Shown here in pieces: positions 58,043-64,000 of a stretch of DNA of 64,000 bases. The position numbers were made by a program, and so were the translations under genes. The DNA lies in the NCBI GenBank assembly GCA_050084515.1, contig CM114274.1, positions 7,874,001 to 7,938,000 of the forward strand, given 5' to 3'. The first letter of the stretch is position 1. Every line of letters begins with the position of its first letter. Source of the DNA: Blasia pusilla. Lineage: Eukaryota > Marchantiophyta > Marchantiopsida > Blasiales. The notes below the pieces were generated by a model. That model saw nothing but the letters and a program-made list of their open reading frames with translations, ran no database searches and was not told where the DNA came from.

Positions 58043-59340
58043 GTCAATTACCCGTGCAATTTGCGGGACGAGGTGGTCGATCACGAGGCGAGTCTGTGAC
58101 CACGTTGGCGGCTTTCACAGGTAGTGTTAGCTGGCCAAGAGAGTTGTTGAAGGGGAACGTACATGCGGAGGATGTCCCAGTAGCGGATAGTCCCACGGAG
58201 AGACTTGCCATGGCGGGTGTCTCTTCCCATGTTGGCGAGACCTCTTCACCATTGTGGGGTTCGACTCGAGAGCTACAGAGGAGTGTCGACGACCTCGTGA
58301 GGCAGGCGTGGAGTCATGCTTTTATCCCAGAGCAACGAGAGTCACATGGCGATCGGGCCCTTGGAGTGGAGACATTGACCCCATTGGATACCACACCCAT
58401 TGTGTGGCAGTGCCCAGAGGAGGGTGTTAGGGTGTTAGATCTCTTCGGAGGGATTGGCACCAGATTGGCTGCAGTATTGCAGGCGATCATACGGGTGCAT
58501 CAGTACCTTTATGTGGAAAGAGATAAGACCGCGCGGTGAGTATCATTTTGTCACGTGGCGAGATTGGTCGAGAGATATCCTGAGTTGTTGTCGGTATTTG
58601 CAGTACGGGGATATCAGCATACGCTACCCGCCGACATCTCTTTGGTGGGGGCAGATCTGGATAGAGTTGGCACCATTCATTTGGTGATTGCTGGATGGCC
58701 ATGTTAGGGTCATTCATTAGGTGGCTAAGGATTTGGATTGCAGGATCTGAGGTCAGGGATGTTTTGGGAGATGTTGCGAGTAGTATGACACTTGCAGGAG
58801 AGTCAGATATGTTCTCCATCGTATATTTTGGAGAACGTGCCATTGTTGGGAGACACGCGTGCACGTGTGATGACGAGTGTACATCAGGTGAGATCCTGGT
58901 TGGGACGTGCTGTGTTGTTAGATGCAGCGAGAGTTGGGTCACGTGCCCATCGTCCATGACTATGGTGGACGAACCTGATACCATCAGAGGTACTGAGTCG
59001 AGCATACGGTGGAGTCCAAAGAGCACCACATCTCACAATGGATGTTATTTTGGGCTCAAGGCGTCGATCTCAGGTGGTAACACGGGATGATAGACCACCA
59101 TTGGCCATGGCCAATAGGGTGGGGGAATTGAGGGCAGCCTTACCTACATTGGTGAGCTTCCCAGCATCCCATGCCTTTCGTCAGGGAGGGCCAAGCATGA
59201 TTTGGGATGAGGCGACCGGAGCATTGGAGGAGCCTACAGCAAATGAGTGCAAACGCGCCATGGGGTTCACTACCGGTACTACGGCGGTGCCAGGGATGAT
59301 TGAGGCATCACGGAGAAAGGGAAGGCGATGGACCTCAACT
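58043..59340 (+). pseudogene. C5-cytosine DNA methyltransferase domain within pol
   Basis: In one frame after a linker (58043-58416), motif I is VLDLFGGIGT (58432-58461). A motif II-like YVERD follows, then ADIS, and motif IV is IAGWPC (58687-58704) with the catalytic Cys at 58702-58704. Motif V-like LQDLRS, motif VI LENVP (58828-58842), motif VIII SRAHRP then LWWTNL (58939-58977), and ECKRAMGF (59245-59268) of IX/X complete the set. The order is not permuted, unlike plant DRM enzymes, and motif VIII and the C-terminal part resemble DNMT3-type enzymes. It would methylate cytosine in DNA. Stops at 58537, 58705, 58726, 58786 and 58957 kill this copy. A frameshift lies near 59320. Confidence 0.88.
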
Positions 59341-60650
59341 ATCTTACATGGATAGTCAGCCTAGGTATGGCTGAGCAGAGACGGATGCAAGTGTCATCCA
59401 TGCCGTCACGTCCACGAGTTGGACCATTGCCTACAGGGTCTGTACAAGCATTGGCTGGGGGCAAGACGAGGAGAGATAGGCACCCATGGACTTCTTGGGA
59501 CGTCGTTCGAGCAAAGAGTGCGAAGGCGGCTAGAGTAGCACATGTTCATTTTTTGGATGTGGAGCATGGTATAGGAGGTCAGAGTGGAGTGGTTGTTTGC
59601 GAGGTGGCTAGGGTTGCTACATAGCAACCAAAGCCGGAGGTTGGGTCCTCTCCAAGTGAGGTCACAATTGAGACTTGGGAGCCTGTGATAGGTCTCAAGT
59701 TGATAGGAGGAGAGCAACGGCGAGTTCATAGGTTTTTGAGAGGGCATGTTAGTTTTTTTGCCTTCAGTATGAGAGACTAGGGTACGCTGAAGGGTCCCGG
59801 GATACGGATTGAGTTGGCTAGTGATACGCCGATCTTTCGTCAACCCTATAGGTATTCTGATATGGAGCGAGCCTTGATTCAAAGCAGGAGTCAGGACTTG
59901 TTGGAGGCAGGACTTGTGTAGTTATCACATGGGGAGTATGCATCTGCCACAGTCATGCCGGCGAAGAAGGATATGTATGGCAATTGGACGGATAGGCGGA
60001 TGTGTGGAGATTACCGTCCTATCAACCGACAGACGAGGTCAGATCGGTATGCCATGCCTACTCGTGAGGAGATCTTTGATGCGGTAGGGCATGCAAAGAT
60101 CTTCAAGATTTTTAGATCTCCGTCTTTGGCTATCATCAGCTTTCTATCAGGTTGGAGGACAGGAGAAGACAACATTCGGGGATAGATCGGTTCGGGAGAG
60201 ATTGTTGTATCGCATGGCGGTTCTTACCATTTGGGTTGAAGAACGCGCCTGCAGAGTTTCAGAGAGTGATGGATAGGATTCTGGCTTGCTTGGATTTTGT
60301 ACGATGTTATATAGATGATATTCTTATCTTCAGTTCCATGGTTGAGGAGCATGAGCGACACTTGGAGGAGGTGTTTTGGCGATTGCAGTTACATGGACTG
60401 AAGTTACATCCAGGAAAGTGCAGATTCTTTCAGGAGCAAATTGAGTACTTGGACACACCATATACCCAAGTGGGTTAGGCGTTCAGCAGATGAAGGTAGA
60501 GGCTATTGTGCAGATTCCACGCCCTACAGATGTGAGTCGAGTCCGAGCATTTCTTGGACTGGCAAACTTCTATCGACGGTATGTCAAGGGTTTTAGTACG
60601 ATCGCAAAGTCTTTGACCTTGTTGACGAGACTTGATTAGGTTTGGTTGTG
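59341..60650 (+). pseudogene. reverse transcriptase
   Basis: After a linker, the N-terminal RT part reads TLKGPGIRIEL (about 59788), then YSDMERALIQSRSQDLL and MCGDYRPINRQ (about 60000), as in the 4.2-7.5 kb copy. The block after HAKIF is broken by frameshifts (60105-60200). LPFGLKNAPAEFQRVMDRIL and the YIDD catalytic motif (60308-60319) follow in a second frame. Connection motifs such as RVRAFLGLANFYRRYVKGF (about 60538-60594) are in a third. A TAG at 60637 and the earlier stops at 59764 and 59920 also interrupt it. Synthesises cDNA from element RNA in intact relatives. Confidence 0.85.
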
Positions 60651-61130
60651 GGGAGATGATCAGGAGCGAGCATTTCAGGAGCTCAAGGACAGGTTGACAT
60701 CCTCACCCATTTTACAGAGACCGATTAGGGGTCGCCCATTCCAGTTATATACGGATTTGAGCATGTTGGGTCTAGGAGCAGTGCTTACTCAGAGGGATCA
60801 CGAGGAGAGGGAGTTTGTTGTGGCTTACGAGAGCCGATCGAACAACATTGCAGAGGCAAAGTACAGCTCCTACAAGGGAGAGTGCTTGGCTGCAGTGTAG
60901 GCCGTGACACATTTCAGGTGCTATTTATTCGGCAACCCTTTCACACTTATCACTGATCATCAGCCATCGAGGTGGTTGATGGAGTCCGACAAGCTTACTG
61001 GAAAGCTTGCCAGGTGGGCTCTATTACTAGAGGAGTATGAGTTTGAGGTGGTTCATAGGCCAGGTTGGCTGAACCAGGATGCGGATGGGTTGAGTCGTAA
61101 CCCATGTCCGAGTCAGAGAGACGACACAGG
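60651..61130 (+). pseudogene. RNase H domain
   Basis: Reads FQLYTDLSMLGLGAVLTQ (about 60739-60795), AEAKYSSYKGECLAA (about 60850-60895) and LITDHQPSRWLM (about 60949-60984), and ends near NQDADGLSRNPC. This is the family's usual domain right after RT. One in-frame TAG (60898-60900) replaces a Trp that copy 2 retains. Degrades the RNA strand of the RNA-DNA hybrid in active relatives. Confidence 0.85.
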
Positions 61131-62568
61131 AGCTCGATGGCACGGAGAGAGTGATGAGGAGATGGTGCCTGGTTGGCATGCATCTGCCTATCTTTGTTGG
61201 TTGACTATGGCAGGTCAGCCACATGTGATGACTCCAGTGGTGGGGTTGGATGATGAGTCGTTGGCGACAAATGGTCGTGATATCCATGACGACGTGGAGG
61301 TTGTGGAGTTCTTGCAGATGGCATCATTGCGAGTACAGTGAGTGGTAGGGAGCAGGGATCGGATCCTACAGAGAGCCAAGAGGTTCAGGTGGGAGGGGAC
61401 TCACATTTTGCGGGTATGGGGAGATGGTAGGATACGAGTGGTACCTCATCCTTCCCAGCGAGCACGTATAGTGCGACATGCCCATGAGGAGTTGGGACAT
61501 TTCGGAGTAAAGCGTACCTACAACTTACTCCAGGTTCAGTATTGGTGGCACGGCATGCATACTGGGGTACAATAGTTTGTGGCCAGATGTATGGTATGTG
61601 ACAGAGTGCGAGCATCCTTCAATGCTCCCACTCCGAATTTACATCCTTTGCCGATTATGGGTTTAGGTTATCGGTGGAGTTTAGACTTTGTGGGACCTTT
61701 GCCATTGACGGGGCGTCATCATAGGTACGTGTTGGTCATGGTGGACCATTTCTCCAAGTGGATAGAGTTGGTGGCACTACCAGACAAGGCGAGCGAGGGA
61801 ACACCTTATTCGTTTCTAGATCGTGTGCTTAGTCACTTTGGTGCACCGGCGGAGGTGTTGACTGACCAGGGTACCGAGTTCAGGGGAGAGTTTCAGGCCT
61901 TGTGTGATCAGGCGCTGATAAATCACCGCACCACTCTCTGGACATCCTGAGGCAGATGGGTTGGCTGAGAGAGTGGTACAGACGGTGAAGAGAGGATTGC
62001 GCAAGTATGGCTTGCAGCGGGGACAGTTGAGGGAGTGGGACCTACAAATGCCATGGTTGGCTATGGATTATCGCTTTAGTCGGCAGGCATCCTTGGCGTC
62101 ATTTTCACCGTACCTTTTACTCTTTGGGAGAGAGCAAGATTTACCTGCAGCAATTCGACATGACATGGCGGAGGTGTTAGATCTTGATGATCCAGATGTA
62201 TGGGTACAAGCATGTTCTCAGAGGGCGGAGGTTTTTCATAGAGTTATGCCTATGGCCTTTGAGAACTTAGCTATTTCTCAGCATAGAGATACATTGGAGT
62301 ACGCGACCATTCGTGGAGGAGGTTATCGTCCAGGGATTAGGAGGTTTCATCCTGGAGATTACGTGTATTTACAGCAAGTGGCACCCACGATGCTAGATGT
62401 CACTGCATGGCGCACGATCCTACGTGTGCGCGAGGTATTATCGACCGGAGTCCTCATGTTGGAGGGACGGGATGGTATGGTTTGGAAGGAGCATGTGCGC
62501 AATTGTGCGCCATGTCATCTTCCGAACATAGATGGGATGGTGGATCCGAGCTTGGCAGTGGTACCTGC
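61131..62568 (+). pseudogene. integrase
   Basis: A spacer (WHGESDEEM) is followed by the HHCC zinc module (HAHEELGHF and CMVCDRVRA, about 61470-61610). The DDE core follows: LDFVGPLP with Asp at 61684, VLTDQGTEF with Asp at 61864, and GLAERVVQTVKRGL with Glu near 61967. Stops are at 61339 and 61573 (Gln to TAG). A one-base loss near 61940 shifts frame, after which the reading is open to 62719. A C-terminal GDYVYLQ module and VWKEHVRN precede the PHD finger. Integrase joins cDNA ends to the chromosome. Confidence 0.88.
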
Positions 62569-62719
62569 AGGCTTGAGGTGTATGTTGTGTGGATGCGCGA
62601 GGGGTGCAACCACCATGTTGGTATGTGATGGTTATTCTCGAGGGTGGCATATGTCATGTCTGACCCCCCTTCTTGATGTGGTTCCCACGGGACGATGGAT
62701 ATGTCCGAGATGTGTATAG
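62569..62719 (+). pseudogene. PHD finger at integrase C-terminus (one Cys changed to Tyr)
   Basis: The last ~50 codons read LRCMLCG, LVCDGYSRGWHMSC and GRWICPRC before the TAG at 62717-62719, in the integrase frame. This is a C4-H-C3 PHD pattern. The fourth ligand cysteine is Tyr here (TAT at about 62632) but Cys in copy 2, so it is probably a later mutation. No chromodomain is present. A histone-tail reader at this place could steer integration, which is inference. Confidence 0.8.
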
Positions 62720-62786
62720 GGTAGTAGGTCATGTCAGAGAGATGTGATATTTTCTATGTGGAGTTGGGGGGATCCAACTGCCAGCT

Positions 62787-62796
62787 AGGGGGGCGG
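62787..62796 (+). promoter_or_regulatory. polypurine tract
   Basis: AGGGGGGCGG immediately precedes block A (which starts TTGTGTGATC). The related tract AGGAGGGCG is in the same place in copy 2. It would prime plus-strand synthesis and mark the start of the 3' terminal repeat. Confidence 0.6.
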
Positions 62797-62935
62797 TTGT
62801 GTGATCTCCATGTATATGTATGAGTTGATTTTTGTACATGTGTGGATCGACCCGTGTGTGGGGAAGATCGGTGTTGTGTGGTGTAGATGTGACCATCGAT
62901 GTATGTTGTGTAGCGATATGTATACGCACGACAAC
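62797..62935 (+). repeat. terminal block A, first copy
   Basis: About 138 bp running from TGTGTGATCTCC to CGCACGACA, so TG...CA in form. It is repeated at 63417-63553 with roughly 94 percent identity by eye. Its tail (ATGTATGTTGTGTAGCGA) is also found at the end of copy 2 near 4190-4222. Confidence 0.85.
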
Positions 62936-63415
62936 TGTCACATCTGAGTAGCCGATAGGCCGAGAGAGATCGTGGATAGGGCGTAGGAGCGAGCGGACTA
63001 TCTTGAGTGTAACTTTGTCCCACGGTGTTGGATGAGGTTGAGGATAGGTCCATTGTGTCAGGAACGTCATTTCTGACAACTTTCATGTTGAGGTCTTTTA
63101 CAGTCGGGTGACTTGTTGACCAAGTCATCTGCCCCTGGTAACCTGTGCGCACAGGTTACCAAGGAGAGGGCTATTTTTAGGGGAAGAGCCTTTTGGCTCT
63201 TCCCAACCCTATATAAGAGAGGAAGATGGTTTTCCTAAGCCATCTTTCTCATGTTGGGCCGTTGGAGCACTTCCCTTGTATGTGTGTGAGATAGGACTAG
63301 GGTGCAAGCGTCCGGATTCCTTGATAGCACAGGGTGGACGAGGGTCGATATGTCGATGTAGATTGAGGAGTGGAGTTTTAAGCCGGGTGTGCCGTTTTTA
63401 CTACTCTTTATTTTT
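62936..63415 (+). repeat. terminal block B, 3' copy
   Basis: Starts TGTCACATCTGAGTAGCC and aligns with 53968-54447. It carries the likely LTR promoter (TATAAGA at 63212-63218) and three stem-loops in a row at 63105-63204. Confidence 0.85.
63105..63218 (+). promoter_or_regulatory. LTR core promoter: three stem-loops then TATA box
   Basis: Going downstream there is an imperfect hairpin GGGTGACTTG/CAAGTCAT (63105-63130), a perfect 26-base palindrome (63136-63161) centred on TGTGCGCACA, and a perfect 10-bp hairpin GGGAAGAGCC-TTTT-GGCTCTTCCC (63181-63204, arms given). TATAAGAGA follows from 63212. The transcript start is expected about 30 bases on. The 5' copy has the same layout with mismatches. 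Confidence 0.55.
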
Positions 63416-63416
63416 G

Positions 63417-63553
63417 TTGTGCGATCTCCATGTATATGTATGAGTTTATTTTTGTACATGTGTGGATTGACCCGTGTGTGGGGAAGATCGGTGTTGTGTG
63501 GTGTAGATGTGACCGACAATGTATGTTGTGTAGCGACATGTATGCGCACGACA
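63417..63553 (+). repeat. terminal block A, second copy
   Basis: Follows block B directly (junction TATTTTTG then TTGTGCGATC) and ends GCACGACA at the element boundary, with AATT next. The 5' block B at 53968 has no block A neighbour. Confidence 0.85.
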
Positions 63554-64000
63554 AATTAGAGTAGTTAATTATTTTTTTGAAATCATTTCATGCCATGGGG
63601 AAAAAATAATCTGACAATCTATTTTTCTCCGTGAAAATCTTTCGAAAGGGAATATATATATGATCTTGTGGCTCAATTTCAAATCAAATTATTTATCCTA
63701 TTTTTATTTTTTTTTTTAATGGTGCCCTTTTATGTGCATGAAATATGTGATAGTCTACCAAATCTCATAAGTTATCAACAAATTTTGTTTTGAATGTGTA
63801 CCTTCAAATAAGTTGAAATAACATTCCAAATCAAGGAGAGAGAGAACGGAAGATCATAGAGGGAACATATAAGCTAATAATTTTCAACAAACCAACGTAG
63901 ATATCCTCTTTTAGTAGGAAATGAGTACTAACTTGCAAGGAGGCAATCAAATTAAGATTCCGATTGAATAGATCACGACGTTGAGTTTCGCCACTCGCGA
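63554..64000. other. right flank, no gene seen
   Basis: AT-rich sequence beyond the retroelement. Nothing recognised. Confidence 0.4.

Larger units (their letters stand above)
53968..63553 (+). mobile_element. Ty3/gypsy retrotransposon encoding a DNA methyltransferase and a PHD finger
   Basis: Order along the plus strand is terminal block B, leader, gag with two zinc knuckles, protease, C5-cytosine methyltransferase, reverse transcriptase, RNase H, integrase, PHD finger, polypurine tract, block A, block B and block A again. The element starts TGTCACATC and ends GCACGACA, with AATT on each side as a possible 4-bp target duplication. Stops and about eight frameshifts disable it. The integrase-before-RNase H order of copia is absent, which places it in Ty3/gypsy. 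GC content is well above that of the flanks. The 4.2-7.5 kb and 2.6-3.2 kb fragments belong to the same family. Confidence 0.9.

Overview
The window reads as nuclear DNA of a land plant. It is mostly AT-rich and gene-poor, with GC-richer islands at genes and retroelements. It contains plant-type lipoxygenase and CYP85-clan P450 genes with GT-AG introns, and a short run of the plant telomere unit TTTAGGG. A non-seed plant such as a bryophyte or lycophyte is my guess from the gene style and element types. Nothing in the sequence proves it.

Layout. About 1-10 kb holds decayed elements: a MITE-like repeat, a very old Ty3/gypsy scrap (2.6-3.2 kb, +), a larger fragment of the same Ty3/gypsy family (4.2-7.5 kb, -), and an unidentified broken spliced gene (7.7-10.0 kb, +). 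An AT-rich stretch with no gene follows to 14.3 kb. A three-copy tandem repeat lies just downstream of an apparently intact three-exon P450 gene (15.6-18.6 kb, -). From 19.3 to 30 kb there are only repeats. An eight-exon lipoxygenase gene (30.4-36.0 kb, -) has two single-base frame breaks and an altered C-terminus. A non-LTR retrotransposon remnant follows (36.6-38.9 kb, -). An old Ty3/gypsy copy (41.8-46.2 kb, +) carries a CACTA-like element and a MITE-like element inside it. AT-rich DNA with Helitron-like ends runs from 46 to 53 kb. The right end (53.97-63.55 kb, +) is a nearly complete but disabled Ty3/gypsy element.

The main discovery candidate is that last element. Between protease and reverse transcriptase, its pol region encodes a C5-cytosine DNA methyltransferase domain, with motifs I, IV (PC), VI (ENV), VIII and IX/X in the non-permuted order. 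Its integrase ends in a PHD-type zinc finger where many plant gypsy elements carry a chromodomain. The PHD finger also occurs, with all eight zinc ligands, in the 4.2-7.5 kb copy, so it belongs to the family. Cytosine methyltransferases captured by retrotransposons are known from dinoflagellates and charophyte algae. A methyltransferase and an integrase-linked PHD finger in one land-plant element is, as far as I know, not a standard annotation.

The retroelement genes would act together: gag, protease, RT/RNase H and integrase for copying, the methyltransferase possibly marking new or target DNA, and the PHD finger possibly reading histone tails at the target. This copy cannot do so now because of stops and frameshifts. 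The two host genes show no evident functional link to each other.
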